Source: Shinella pollutisoli
Lineage (GTDB): Bacteria > Pseudomonadota > Alphaproteobacteria > Rhizobiales > Rhizobiaceae
Direction: 5' to 3'
NCBI RefSeq assembly: GCF_024609765.1
Contig: NZ_JANFDG010000015.1
Span: 1-64,000 of the forward strand
DNA: 64,000 nt
Shown: in pieces, positions 10,059 to 19,587 of the stretch
Layout of the letters: every line of letters begins with the position of its first letter
Position numbering within the stretch: position 1 is the stretch's first letter
Position numbers and translations under genes: made by a program
The notes under the pieces: model-generated
Seen by the model: the letters and a program-made list of their open reading frames with translations, nothing else
The model's database searches: none
What the model was told of the DNA's origin: nothing

Positions 10059-10325
10059 ATCAAGCCTATGATATCGTTGATGTCTTCTCGATTTCTCAAG
10101 AGGATTGGCGCCGCTGATTATCTTGCGATCGGAAACGGTTTCCAATTCAGGTTTCGTTCTGGTTCCTGAATGCCTCTTGCTGGCAAGTGCCCACCCTTTG
10201 AAATTGGCCCGGCTCTTCGATTCTACCCCGGTGCCTTTTGCGGCCCATAGTACTAATCTGCGGCCTCGAACGTGGACCGCGCTCGTCGAAGAGCGCCGAA
10301 GGCGAGGCCCGCCATCTCTTGAAAT

Positions 10326-11015
10326 CTACCACGCGACCGTTTTGTTGCGGTAATCGACGAAATGAACGCCGCGGCTGCCGGAGCGCGTGACCAGCGTTTC
10401 GACGATCCCGGCGGCGCTCGTCGCCACGTCGAGCGGGGCGGCGTCCCCGCCCATGTCGGTGCGCACCCATCCGGGCGAGAGGGCGAGATAGGTCCGTCCG
10501 TCGGGATGGCGGGCGGCGAAGCTCTTCATCAGCTGGTTGAGCGCGGCCCTGCTGGCACGATAGGCCTCCCATCCGCTGCCGGCATTGCCGGCGACGCTGC
10601 CCATGTTGGACGACATCACGGCGACGACGCCCGCCGGCGCGACCAGGCCATGGAGCGCTGCGACGACCCGTAACGGCGAGAGCGCGTTGGTGACCATGAC
10701 CTCGACGAAATCCTCCACGGGTACGGCCTCGATCGGGGCGGCAGGATCGTTGGCGATGCCGGCATTGACGAACAGGACATCGAGGACGCTGCCTAAGAGC
10801 GCGTTGCGCAGGCGGACGATCTCCTCCGGCGCGTTGATGTCCAGGGTCTCGATCCTGTGCACGCCCCTCTCGGCGAGGGCGGCACGGCCGCGCTCGTCGC
10901 GCACCGTGGCGATCACCTCGAAGCCGCGGGACAGAAAGGCCTCGGCGAGACCGAGGCCGAGGCCGCGCGAGGCTCCGACGACCAGCGCGACCTTGCCGGC
11001 GGGTTCCTCCGCCAT
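10326..11015 (-). CDS. SDR family oxidoreductase, atypical active site
   Basis: This 229-residue short-chain dehydrogenase shows the NAD(P)-binding VGASRGLGLG near residue 10, VNAGIA and an SSNMGS serine. The catalytic tetrad position reads YRASR instead of the usual YxxxK, so the lysine is replaced by arginine. The start at 11015 has a GGAGGA site about 11 bases upstream. It follows the semialdehyde dehydrogenase by four bases and is the last gene of the minus-strand hydantoinase/transaminase operon. It might reduce a semialdehyde or hydroxy-acid intermediate. The substrate is unknown. Confidence 0.8.
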   Translation of the reverse strand: MAEEPAGKVALVVGASRGLGLGLAEAFLSRGFEVIATVRDERGRAALAERGVHRIETLDINAPEEIVRLRNALLGSVLDVLFVNAGIANDPAAPIEAVPVEDFVEVMVTNALSPLRVVAALHGLVAPAGVVAVMSSNMGSVAGNAGSGWEAYRASRAALNQLMKSFAARHPDGRTYLALSPGWVRTDMGGDAAPLDVATSAAGIVETLVTRSGSRGVHFVDYRNKTVAW

Positions 11016-11019
11016 GGCG

Positions 11020-12474
11020 CTATGTCCTCCCGAGCCCGCCGAAGCAGGCATATTTCAGCTCGACATACTCCTCGATGCCGTATTTCGAGCCTTCGCGGCC
11101 GAAGCCGCTCTCCTTGATGCCGCCGAACGGGGCGAGCTCCGTCGAGATCAGCCCCTCGTTGATGCCGACCATGCCGAATTGCAGCTCTTCCAGCACGTGC
11201 CAGATCCGCCCGATGTCGCGCGCGTAGAAATAGGCCATCAGGCCGTAGCGCGTGTCGTTGGCAAGGCGGATGACCTCGGCCTCGTCGGAAAAGCGGAAGA
11301 CCGGCGCGATCGGGCCGAAGGCCTCCTCGCGCGCAAGCCGCATCGAGGCCTGCATGCCGGAAAGCACGGTCGGCTGAAACCAGGTGCCGCCGAGCGCATG
11401 ACGCCTGCCGCCGGTCTGGACATGCGCGCCTTGGCCGACGGCATCGCCGATCAGCTCGGCGACCTTGACCACCGCCTTCTCGTTTATCAGCGGCCCCTGA
11501 ACGATGTCGGGCGCTGCCCCGTCGCCGACCTTCAGGCGCGCGACCTCGTCCGTCAGCTTCGCCACGAACGCATCGTGGATACCGTCCTGCACGTAGATGC
11601 GGTTGGTGCACACGCAGGTCTGGCCGGAATTGCGGAACTTCGAGGCGATCGCGCCGGCGACGGCGAGGTCGAGGTCGGCATCGTCGAAGACGATGAAGGG
11701 CGCATTGCCGCCGAGTTCCAGCGACAGCTTCTTCAGCGTGTCGGCGCATTGCCGCATCAGGAGCTTGCCGACGGCGGTCGAGCCGGTGAAGGAGAGCTTG
11801 CGGATCACCGGATGCTCGCAGAGCAGGCGGCCGATGCCCGCGGCGTCCTTCGAGGGCACGACGTTGAGCACGCCGGCCGGAATGCCGGCCTGATCCGCCA
11901 GCGCCGCGAGCGCCAGCGCCGTCAGCGGCGTCTCCTCGGAGGGCTTGACGACCATGGTGCAGCCGGCGGCGAGTGCCGCGGCCGCCTTGCGGGTGATCAT
12001 CGCCAGCGGGAAATTCCAGGGCGTGATGGCGGCGCATACCCCGATCGGCTGTTTCAGCACGACGAAACGCCGGTCGCGCCCGGCCGACGGGATGACGTCG
12101 CCATAGACCCGCTTGGCCTCCTCGGAGAACCAGTCGACGAAGGATGCACCGAACGCCACCTCGCCGCGCGCCTCGTAGAGCGGCTTGCCCTGCTCGGCGG
12201 TGATCAGCCGGGCGAGGTCTTCCGTATGGGCGGTGATCAGGTCGAACCAGGCGCGCAGCAGCTTTGCCCGCTCCCTGGCCGGGCGCCCGCGCCAGTCCAC
12301 CTGCGCCCGCTCGGCGGCGCGGACCGCGGTCTCGACATCGGCGGCGGAGAGATCGGCAACCTCTGCCAGAACCGCGCCGGTGGCGGGGTTGCGCACCGCA
12401 AAGGTCGCGCCCGTCTCGGCCGCGACCCACGCGCCGTCGACGAAGGCGCGGTCGCGCAGGAGCGCGGGGGTCAT
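11020..12474 (-). CDS. gabD: NAD(P)-dependent succinate/glutarate semialdehyde dehydrogenase
   Basis: This 484-residue aldehyde dehydrogenase is of the GabD/DavD group. It has the motifs TPWNFPLAMITRK, FTGSTAVGK, LELGGNAPFIV with the catalytic Glu, and NSGQTCVCTNR with the catalytic Cys. It oxidises the semialdehyde made by the upstream transaminase to a dicarboxylate (succinate or glutarate). Its start overlaps the transaminase stop (ATGA, 12471-12474), so the two are translationally coupled. GabD and DavD cannot be told apart by eye. Confidence 0.9.
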   Translation of the reverse strand: MTPALLRDRAFVDGAWVAAETGATFAVRNPATGAVLAEVADLSAADVETAVRAAERAQVDWRGRPARERAKLLRAWFDLITAHTEDLARLITAEQGKPLYEARGEVAFGASFVDWFSEEAKRVYGDVIPSAGRDRRFVVLKQPIGVCAAITPWNFPLAMITRKAAAALAAGCTMVVKPSEETPLTALALAALADQAGIPAGVLNVVPSKDAAGIGRLLCEHPVIRKLSFTGSTAVGKLLMRQCADTLKKLSLELGGNAPFIVFDDADLDLAVAGAIASKFRNSGQTCVCTNRIYVQDGIHDAFVAKLTDEVARLKVGDGAAPDIVQGPLINEKAVVKVAELIGDAVGQGAHVQTGGRRHALGGTWFQPTVLSGMQASMRLAREEAFGPIAPVFRFSDEAEVIRLANDTRYGLMAYFYARDIGRIWHVLEELQFGMVGINEGLISTELAPFGGIKESGFGREGSKYGIEEYVELKYACFGGLGRT

Positions 12475-13775
12475 TGCCCGCTCTCCGCCTTTTCAAGCGC
12501 AGCGCGCAGGCTGTCCTTCAGGATGGCGATACCCTCGTCAAGGTGCTCGAAGGGGATGGTCAATGGCGTCAGCACGCGCACGACATTGCCATGCACGCCG
12601 CAGGAGAGCAGCAAGAGACCCTTTTCGGCGGCAGTGTGGGTGATGGCTTTCACCAGCTCCGGCCAGGGCTGGCGCGTCTCGCGGTCGCGCACGAATTCGA
12701 TCGCCACCATGGCGCCGAGGCTGCGCACCTCGCCGATGCAGGCGAATTCGTTGCCCTCCTGCCAATCCCTGAAGACGTCGGTGAGGCGGCGGCCGACCTC
12801 GTTTGCGCGGTCGATCAGTTTTTCGTCCTCGATGATGTCGAGAACCGCGAGCGAGGCCGCACAGGAGAGCGGATTGCCGGCGAAGGTGGAGCCGACGCCG
12901 CCCATGGGGATCTTGTCCATGATGCTGGCGCGGCCGGTGACGGCGGCGATCGGAAAGCCGCCGCCGAGCCCCTTGGCCATGGTGACGATATCGGCGGCAA
13001 CGCCGGCATGCTCCATCGCGAACATCTTTCCGGTGCGGGCAAAACCGGTCTGGATCTCGTCGGCGATCAGCAGGATGCCGTGTTCGTCGCAGATTTCGCG
13101 CAGCGTGCGCAGGAAGGTGACGGGCGCCGGATAAAAGCCGCCTTCGCCCTGCACCGGCTCGACAAAAATGCCGGCGACGCGGGTGGGATCGACCTCGGAG
13201 CGGAAGAAACGGTCGAGCGCCGTCAGCGACTCCTGCTCGGAGATGCCGTGATAGGCGATCGGGAACGGCAGGTGGAAGACGTCCGGCACCAGCGGGCCGA
13301 AGCCGGCCTTGTAAGGGGTGGTCTTGCCGGTCAGCGTCATCGCCATCAGCGTGCGGCCATGGAAACCGCCGGAAAAGGCGACGAAGGCCGAACGGCCGGT
13401 GGCGGCGCGCGCGATCTTGGCGGCGTTCTCGATGGCCTCAGCGCCGGTCGAGACGAGGAAGGTCTTCTTCGGGAAATCGCCGGGCACCAGCGCGTTCAGC
13501 TTCTCGCAGACCGCGACGTAATCGATATAGGGCGTGGTCTGGAACGAGGTATGGGTGACCTTGTCGAGCTGGCGGCGGACGCGCTCGACCACTCTGGGAT
13601 GGCGATGGCCGGTATTGTTGACGGCGATGCCGGCGGCGAAGTCGATATAGCGCTTGCCCTCGACATCCCACAATTCGGCATTCTCGGCCTTCTCGATATA
13701 GACGTCGAGATGCTTCGACAGGCCGGCCGGAATCGCGGCGCTGCGCCGTGCCGCGAAGGCAGCGTTCGTGGGCAT
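12471..13775 (-). CDS. gabT: 4-aminobutyrate (or 5-aminovalerate) aminotransferase
   Basis: This 434-residue class III, PLP-dependent transaminase of full length shows IDFAAGIAVNNTGHRHP, FSGGFHGRT, the DEIQTGFARTG aspartate, and the PLP lysine in TMAKGLGGGFP. It moves the terminal amino group of an omega-amino acid to 2-oxoglutarate, giving a semialdehyde for the coupled dehydrogenase. Its place after hyuAB suggests that the amino acid comes from ring opening of a lactam or similar cyclic amide, which is inference. Confidence 0.9.
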   Translation of the reverse strand: MPTNAAFAARRSAAIPAGLSKHLDVYIEKAENAELWDVEGKRYIDFAAGIAVNNTGHRHPRVVERVRRQLDKVTHTSFQTTPYIDYVAVCEKLNALVPGDFPKKTFLVSTGAEAIENAAKIARAATGRSAFVAFSGGFHGRTLMAMTLTGKTTPYKAGFGPLVPDVFHLPFPIAYHGISEQESLTALDRFFRSEVDPTRVAGIFVEPVQGEGGFYPAPVTFLRTLREICDEHGILLIADEIQTGFARTGKMFAMEHAGVAADIVTMAKGLGGGFPIAAVTGRASIMDKIPMGGVGSTFAGNPLSCAASLAVLDIIEDEKLIDRANEVGRRLTDVFRDWQEGNEFACIGEVRSLGAMVAIEFVRDRETRQPWPELVKAITHTAAEKGLLLLSCGVHGNVVRVLTPLTIPFEHLDEGIAILKDSLRAALEKAESGQ

Positions 13776-13867
13776 GGGTGTCTCCTCGGTTTGTTGTCAA
13801 GGCGCGGCCGGATTGCCGCGGCCTGGCGGTCGGTCCCGCTTCTTCCGGCGGTACCGGCCATCGGAAC

Positions 13868-14059
13868 TCAGTGGGCCGCCTCGGCGTGGCGGGCGTCCCG
13901 TTCGATCTTCCAGTCGACGCATTCCTGCGAGCAGTAGGTCTGCCCGTCATGCGTCTTCTTGCGGGCGGCGTCCTCGGCCGAGGCCTCGTAGATCAGCACG
14001 CCGCAATTGGCGCATTTCGTGTAGCTTTCGATGTAAAGCCCGTTCAGCGAAAATTTCAT
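13868..14059 (-). CDS. Small Cys-rich (zinc-ribbon-like) protein after hyuB, 63 aa
   Basis: This 63-residue protein has two cysteine pairs, CANC (about residue 16) and CSQEC (about residue 43), separated by a charged linker. The spacing suggests one treble-clef or TRASH/MYM-like zinc site. The protein starts six bases after the hyuB stop and precedes gabT by about 90 bases. There is no signal peptide, so it should be cytoplasmic. It may be an accessory subunit or metal chaperone of the HyuAB enzyme. The family is not known to me. The C-terminal tail is charged (KIERDARHAEAAH). Confidence 0.7.
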   Translation of the reverse strand: MKFSLNGLYIESYTKCANCGVLIYEASAEDAARKKTHDGQTYCSQECVDWKIERDARHAEAAH

Positions 14060-14064
14060 GGATC

Positions 14065-15762
14065 TCAGGCCTCCTGGTAGCCGTAATGTTTCAGGGCGGC
14101 CTCCTTCGAGACGTAGCCCTCGCGGACGTCCTCGGCGATCGCCGCCGGGTCGCGCCTGGCCGGATCGCCGTAGCCGCCGCCGCCGGGGGTGACGAGGCGC
14201 ACGCGGTCGCCGCGGCGGATCGAGACGTTGGAATAGCGGCTGGTCGAGGCCTTGCCGTAGGCCTCGCGCATCGTCTGCCAGGCGTTGTGGCCGGCCTTCA
14301 TGACGAGCGTCGCGCCGACGCCGCCCTCGGTGCCGCCGTTCAGCCCCCACGGGGCGAGCAGGTGGCGGTCGGTCATCTGCGAGCAGATGATCTCGTCGTT
14401 GAGGCAGAGCATCTGCTTGGTGTAGCCGACCCCGCCGCGATACTGTCCGGCGCCGCCGGCGTCGACGTTGAAGGCAAGGCTCTCGATGCGCCAGGGGAAA
14501 CGCGTCTCGTAGACCTCGACCGGCGTGATGCGGCAATTGCCGTTGATCGAGTCGACGCCGTCGTTGCCGTCGGCGAAGGCGCGCCCGCCCCAGCCGACCG
14601 CCTCCAGGTCGTAGCAGGCGAAGAACTCCTTGGTCTCGGCATCGACGCCGCCGAAGACGAAGTTGCAATGGGTCGCCCCTTCCGCCGCCATCACCCGGTC
14701 CGGGACGGCCGGCGCCATGGCGCCGAGGATCGTGCCGACGATGCGCGGATGGGTCTCGGTGTTGCCGCCGACCTCGGGGGCGGGAAAGTCGACATTGACG
14801 ATCGAGCCCGGCGGCGCCATCACGCGGATCGGCCGGAAGCAGCCGGAATTGCGCGGGATGGTCGGGTCGGTCATGTGCAGCACGGCGTTGTAGGCCGCGG
14901 AGGTCGCGACGCCGAGCGTGGCGTTGATCGGGCCGGAGGCCTGCGGCGAGGAGCCGTGGTAGTCGATGATGATCTCGCCGCCGCGCTTGTGCACCTCCAC
15001 GTTGATCGTGTAGGTGCGCTCCGCGTCGATGCCGTCGCTCTCGATCTTGTCGGAAAAGGCGTAGATGCCGTCGGGGATCGCCTCCAGCTCGGCGCGCATG
15101 CGCCGCTCCGAATAGAGCAGGAGGTCGTTGACGGTCTCCTTGATCTTCTCCTTGCCGTATTTCCTGTAGATCTGCGTCATCTGCTTCTCGCCGAGATCGA
15201 CGGCGGCGATGAGGGCGCGCAGGTCCCCGTAGTTGACGCGCGGCGTGCGCACGTTGGCGAGCAGCAGCTTCCACACCTCGACATTGTCCTTGCCGTTCTT
15301 CTTGATCTTCACCGGCGGGATGCGGATGCCCTCCTGGAAGATCTCCGTCGCCTCGCCGCAGAAGCCGCCGGGCGCCATGCCGCCGACCTCGGCGATATGG
15401 CCGATGGCGACGGCGAAGCCCATGATCTCGCCGTCGACGAAGATCGGCTTGAAGAAGGTGTGCTCGGGCGTGTGCAGGCCGCCGCGATAGGGGTCGTTGT
15501 GCAGGATGACGTCGCCTTCCTCGATCTCGCCGATCGGGATCTCCTTGAGGCACGACTTGATGAGCAGCGGCATGCCGCCGATCTGCGCCGGGCAATAGTC
15601 GGCGACGGCCATCATGTCGCCGTTCATGTCGGCGAGCCCGCAGGTGAAGTCGAGCGCCTCGTTGAAGATCGTCGAATAGGACGTCTTCATCAGCACGATC
15701 CCCATCTCCTTGCAGAGCGAGACCATGCTGGATTCCAGGATGTTCATCGTTACGAAGTCCAT
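14065..15762 (-). CDS. hyuB: Hydantoinase B/oxoprolinase family subunit
   Basis: This 565-residue protein is the B partner of ATP-dependent amidohydrolases (5-oxoprolinase, N-methylhydantoinase, caprolactamase). Visible signatures are the N-terminal DFVTMNILESSMVSLCKEMG, DVILHNDPYRGGLHTPEH, IGHIAEVGGMAPGG, and the glycine-rich C-terminus VTPGGGGYGDP. It follows hyuA by 11 bases. HyuB performs the amide opening that follows substrate phosphorylation by HyuA. The family does not fix the substrate. Confidence 0.93.
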   Translation of the reverse strand: MDFVTMNILESSMVSLCKEMGIVLMKTSYSTIFNEALDFTCGLADMNGDMMAVADYCPAQIGGMPLLIKSCLKEIPIGEIEEGDVILHNDPYRGGLHTPEHTFFKPIFVDGEIMGFAVAIGHIAEVGGMAPGGFCGEATEIFQEGIRIPPVKIKKNGKDNVEVWKLLLANVRTPRVNYGDLRALIAAVDLGEKQMTQIYRKYGKEKIKETVNDLLLYSERRMRAELEAIPDGIYAFSDKIESDGIDAERTYTINVEVHKRGGEIIIDYHGSSPQASGPINATLGVATSAAYNAVLHMTDPTIPRNSGCFRPIRVMAPPGSIVNVDFPAPEVGGNTETHPRIVGTILGAMAPAVPDRVMAAEGATHCNFVFGGVDAETKEFFACYDLEAVGWGGRAFADGNDGVDSINGNCRITPVEVYETRFPWRIESLAFNVDAGGAGQYRGGVGYTKQMLCLNDEIICSQMTDRHLLAPWGLNGGTEGGVGATLVMKAGHNAWQTMREAYGKASTSRYSNVSIRRGDRVRLVTPGGGGYGDPARRDPAAIAEDVREGYVSKEAALKHYGYQEA

Positions 15763-15773
15763 GGCGGTGCTCC

Positions 15774-17804
15774 TCAGGCGGAAATGATCAGGTTGCCGAG
15801 CCGGTCGACGCTGAGCGTCTGCTTCGGCCGCAGGATGGTGACGGAGGCGCTCTCCTCGACGATGGCCGGGCCGGCGATGGTCTGGCCCTGCCGCAGGCCG
15901 CCGCGGTCGTAGGTCGCGACCTCGTGCCAGCCGTCCTCGTAGCGCACCTTGCGGCTGCCCGAGGGCACGGGCGCGCCCTCGCCCCTTTCGAGCTCGCGCA
16001 TCTGCGGCTTCTCCGAGACCGCGACGGCGACGACCTTGATATTGACCGTCTCGATGGTCTCGCCGGGGATCGAGAAGCCGAAGCGGTTCTGGTGCTCCTC
16101 GTGGAAGCGCTCCCAGAGGTCGGCGATCGTCACGTCGTTGAAGTCGTTGCCGGGGAAGCTCAGCTCCAGCTCGTGGTTCTGGCCGAAGTAGCGCGCCTCG
16201 ATCGAGCGGTAGATCTCGACCTTCTGGCGGTAGCCCTGCGAGACGAGCTCGGCGATCGCGCCGTCCACCAGCTCCGTCATCGCCGCCGTGGCGCGCGCAC
16301 CGTCGAAGAACTTCGAGGTCTGCTGCACCGTGCGGTGCCGGTCGACGCGCGCGTCGGTCATGATGAAGCCGAAGGCGGAGAACTGGCCGGGATAGTTCGG
16401 CACGATGCCCTGCGGGATGCCGGAAATATCCATGAGGTCGCAGATATGCACCGGGCCGGCGCCGCCCGAGGCGACGAGGGTGAAGTCGCGCGGGTCGAGG
16501 CCGCGCTGCAGGAGCACGGCGCGCAGCGCCCCCAGCATGTTGTTGTTGGCGATCTGCACCATGGCGAAGGCGGCTGCGTCGACTTCGAGGCCGAGCTGGT
16601 CGGCGACCGTCTTCACCGCGCGGTGCGCCGCCGCCGCGTCGAGCTTCATCTTGCCGCCGAGGAAATAGTCGGGATTGATGCGGCCGAGCACGACGTTGGC
16701 GTCCGTCACGGTGGCGTTCTCGCCGCCGCGGCCGTAGCAGGCGGGACCGGGTGCCGCCCCCGCCGACTGCGGGCCCATGCGCAGCATGCCGCCCTTGTCG
16801 ATCCAGGCGATCGAACCGCCGCCCGCGCCGATCGTGTGGATGTCGATCATCGGGATCTGGATCGGCAGGCCCCATTCGATCTCGAAGCTCGTCGTCACGT
16901 GCTCCATGCCGTCGACGACGGTCGAGCAGTCGGTCGAGGTGCCGCCCATGTCGAAGGTGACGAGGTTCCTGATGCCGGTGAGCTCAGAAAGCACGCGCGT
17001 CGCCACGACCGCGCCGGTCGGGCCGGAGAGCGTCATCTGCACCGGCGCGTCGGCCGCGCCCTTCAGCGTGGATTCGCCGCCGTTCGACTTGATCACGCCG
17101 ATCTTGTCACCGATGCCGATCGCGGCGAGCCGCTTGTGCATGCGGTTGAAGCTGTCGGAGACGATCGGCTTCAGATAGGCGTCGGCGATCGTCGTCGAGG
17201 CGCGGTCGTATTCCTTCCACTTCGGCAGCACGTCGTAGGAGATCGAGATCGGCATGCCGGGCAGCTCCTCGGCGAGGATGTCGCGGATGCGCTGCTCGTG
17301 GCGCGGGTCGATATAGGAGAAGAGCGTGCAGACCGCGATCGCCTCGATCGTGCCGTCGGCCCTGATCCGGCCCGCCAGCTCGCGCACCGCGGCCTCGTCG
17401 AGCGGCTCGACCACCTCGCCCTTGGCGCTCAGGCGCTCGGCGATCTCGTGGGTGTCGGCGCGCTTGACGAGCGGCTTGGTCTTGATCCAGGTGATGTCGT
17501 AGTGGCTGCGGCGGTCGCCGCGCTGGATGAAGGGAACGTCGCGGAAGCCGGCGGTGGTGACATAGGCCACCTTGGCGCCGCGCCGGGTGAGCAGCGCGTT
17601 GGTGGCGATCGTCGTGCCGAGGCGCATCTTGTCGACGGCGGCGACGTCCTCGACCTGCGAAAGGCCTTGCAGCACGCCCTCGATCGGCTCGGCGGGCGTC
17701 GTCAGGTTCTTCCAGTTCTCGATGGTGCCGGTCGCGGCATCGTAGAAAACGAAATCGGTGAACGTCCCCCCGATGTCGATGCCGATGATTTTGCTGTCAG
17801 GCAT
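15774..17804 (-). CDS. hyuA: Hydantoinase A/oxoprolinase family subunit
   Basis: This 676-residue protein is the ATP-binding A subunit. It has the actin/ASKHA phosphate loop IGIDIGGTFTDFVFYD at the N-terminus, LVTFDMGGTSTDCS near residue 285, and GAGGGSIAWID just after. The C-terminal domain carries FPGNDFNDVTIADLWERFHEEH, typical of the family. It phosphorylates the amide oxygen so that HyuB can open the ring. It lies 27 bases after the GntR gene in the same operon. Confidence 0.94.
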   Translation of the reverse strand: MPDSKIIGIDIGGTFTDFVFYDAATGTIENWKNLTTPAEPIEGVLQGLSQVEDVAAVDKMRLGTTIATNALLTRRGAKVAYVTTAGFRDVPFIQRGDRRSHYDITWIKTKPLVKRADTHEIAERLSAKGEVVEPLDEAAVRELAGRIRADGTIEAIAVCTLFSYIDPRHEQRIRDILAEELPGMPISISYDVLPKWKEYDRASTTIADAYLKPIVSDSFNRMHKRLAAIGIGDKIGVIKSNGGESTLKGAADAPVQMTLSGPTGAVVATRVLSELTGIRNLVTFDMGGTSTDCSTVVDGMEHVTTSFEIEWGLPIQIPMIDIHTIGAGGGSIAWIDKGGMLRMGPQSAGAAPGPACYGRGGENATVTDANVVLGRINPDYFLGGKMKLDAAAAHRAVKTVADQLGLEVDAAAFAMVQIANNNMLGALRAVLLQRGLDPRDFTLVASGGAGPVHICDLMDISGIPQGIVPNYPGQFSAFGFIMTDARVDRHRTVQQTSKFFDGARATAAMTELVDGAIAELVSQGYRQKVEIYRSIEARYFGQNHELELSFPGNDFNDVTIADLWERFHEEHQNRFGFSIPGETIETVNIKVVAVAVSEKPQMRELERGEGAPVPSGSRKVRYEDGWHEVATYDRGGLRQGQTIAGPAIVEESASVTILRPKQTLSVDRLGNLIISA

Positions 17805-17831
17805 TGTTCCCTCTTTTCTTGAATGGTCCAG

Positions 17832-18548
17832 TCAGGACGAGCGGGGCTTTTCCCGTTCGTAAGCTTCGAGCAGGTGGCGCCAGGAATCGCGGATATGGTC
17901 GGTGATCGCGTCCATCGCCTTGGCCGGGTCGCGGCTGCGCAGCGCCTCCACCACCGGCCAGTGGTCGACGGCGGCGGCCATCAGGCTCTCGAACTGCCGC
18001 TCGGCCATGGTGATCAGCATCTGCACCTCAGCTTGGATGTTGGTGAAGGCGTGCAGCGTCTGGCGGTTCTTCGACAGCCGGCAGATCTCGAGGTGGAAGG
18101 AAAGGTCGTTCTCGACGACGCCGATCTCGTCATTGGCATTGGCGGCGGCGACCATGGCCTCGACGACGCCGGCGATGCGGTCGATGTCTGCGTCCGACAT
18201 CTGCGGCAGCGCCTGCTCGACGGCGAAGCGCTCGACGACGACGCGGAAGGAGAAGATCTCGTCGATGTCGCTTAGCAGGAAGGTCCGCACGAAGGTTCCC
18301 TTGCGCGGCACGGCGACGAGCAGCCCGCGCTCCTCCAGCCGGCGCACGGCCTCGCGGATCGGGTTGCGGCTGATGCCGAGCTGGCGGGCGAGCTCCGCCT
18401 CGTTGATGCGCTGGCCAGGCTGCAGCCGGCCGAAGATCAGCTCCCGGACCAGGAAGGTCGAGACCTGGTCGGAGAGCATGCGGTTGTCGATGATTGGCGA
18501 CGGTTCCTCGGCGGCGGAGAGAGGGTTGAAGAGAAGATGGTTAGCCAT
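17832..18548 (-). CDS. GntR family (FCD type) transcriptional regulator
   Basis: This 238-residue regulator has an N-terminal winged helix (about residues 28-85, with LQPGQRINEAELARQLGISRNPIREAVRRLEERGL) and a C-terminal FCD ligand domain with its metal-binding histidines. Its start overlaps the LivM stop by eight bases, placing it in the middle of the operon it probably controls. Its likely site is the inverted repeat at 22602-22614 between the two divergent arms of the locus. The effector is probably the transported compound or an organic acid. Confidence 0.9.
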   Translation of the reverse strand: MANHLLFNPLSAAEEPSPIIDNRMLSDQVSTFLVRELIFGRLQPGQRINEAELARQLGISRNPIREAVRRLEERGLLVAVPRKGTFVRTFLLSDIDEIFSFRVVVERFAVEQALPQMSDADIDRIAGVVEAMVAAANANDEIGVVENDLSFHLEICRLSKNRQTLHAFTNIQAEVQMLITMAERQFESLMAAAVDHWPVVEALRSRDPAKAMDAITDHIRDSWRHLLEAYEREKPRSS

Positions 18549-19587
18549 GGACGAGCCCTTTCTCGCGATGCGTGTGCTGCGGCAGGCCTATTTCCCGTCC
18601 TGCCATGATTCCGTTCTTGCGGAAGATCAGTATCAACAGCATGAACGCCGCGATGATAAGCTCCTGCGTGCCGGCCGGGATCGACCATTGCCCTCCGCCC
18701 ACCGAAATTCCCGCCTCCAGCCGGCGGAAGAGATCGACGATCGTCGTGACGACGACGACGCCGGCGACCGCGCCGGCGAGGCTGCCCATGCCGCCGACGA
18801 TCAGCATGGCAAGTGCCAGGAAGGTGAAGCTCAGGAAGAAGTTGTTGATCGACACCGTGCCGAGAAAATGCGCCTGCAGCACGCCGCCGAGGCCGACGAC
18901 GAAGCCGGACAGCGTGAAGGCGATGAGCCGCGACCAGTAGAGCGAGATGCCGGAGGCGGCGGCCGCCACCTCGTCCTCCCGCGTCGCGCGGATCGCAAGG
19001 CCGAAGGCGGAGGTCTGGTAGAGCCAGGCGACGACGATCGCCAGTAAGGCGCAGCCGAAGGCGAGCCAGGCCGTCACATAGGTCGGCAGACCGACGATCG
19101 AGGCAGAGCCCATCGTCACGCTGTCCCAGTTGGAATAGACGACGTTCAGGATGAACAGCACGGCGAGCGTCGAGATCGAGGCGGCAAGGCCGGTGAGGCG
19201 CATGAGGACGAGGCCGGTGAGGAAGGCGGCACCGCCGGCGAGCAGGATGGAGACGAGGGCCGACGGCAACAACGGGATGCTCTGGTCGCGCAGGAAGGGC
19301 GGCAGACCCGACATGGTGATCGGCTTCAGCATCTCGCAGCAGGTCTGCCACGCCGAGGCATAGGCGGCGATCGCCATGAAGGTGGCGTGCCCGAAGGAGA
19401 TGATGCCGGAATTGCCGACGAAGATGTAGAGCCCGACGACGATGACGATGCTGATCAGCATCTCGATCACCGTGCGCTGCAGCGACAGGCCGCCGAACTG
19501 GTCGGTGAGCGCCACGATCACGGCGAGCGGCACGACGATCGCCAGCACCGGGAACCAGAAGTGGAAAACGGCGTCGCTCTTCATCAT
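18541..19587 (-). CDS. livM: Branched-chain amino acid-type ABC transporter permease (LivM)
   Basis: This 348-residue inner-membrane permease has about nine to ten hydrophobic segments and the LivM EAA-type loop region RATREDEVAAAASGISL. Its start overlaps the LivH stop (ATGA). With LivH, LivG, the divergent LivF and the binding protein it forms a complete HAAT-family importer. Its operon partners suggest the cargo is the amide or lactam substrate, or a derived amino acid, rather than leucine. Confidence 0.92.
   Translation of the reverse strand: MMKSDAVFHFWFPVLAIVVPLAVIVALTDQFGGLSLQRTVIEMLISIVIVVGLYIFVGNSGIISFGHATFMAIAAYASAWQTCCEMLKPITMSGLPPFLRDQSIPLLPSALVSILLAGGAAFLTGLVLMRLTGLAASISTLAVLFILNVVYSNWDSVTMGSASIVGLPTYVTAWLAFGCALLAIVVAWLYQTSAFGLAIRATREDEVAAAASGISLYWSRLIAFTLSGFVVGLGGVLQAHFLGTVSINNFFLSFTFLALAMLIVGGMGSLAGAVAGVVVVTTIVDLFRRLEAGISVGGGQWSIPAGTQELIIAAFMLLILIFRKNGIMAGREIGLPQHTHREKGLVHG

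Noticed and set aside
10131-10143. Palindrome GGAAAC-G-GTTTCC after the tRNA
   Set aside because: It resembles a LacI-type half-site, but no promoter, start codon or regulator gene lies near it, so a function cannot be supported.
10585-13134. An 849-codon plus-strand frame across gabD and gabT
   Set aside because: It is an antisense shadow without family motifs. The minus-strand genes carry clear catalytic signatures.
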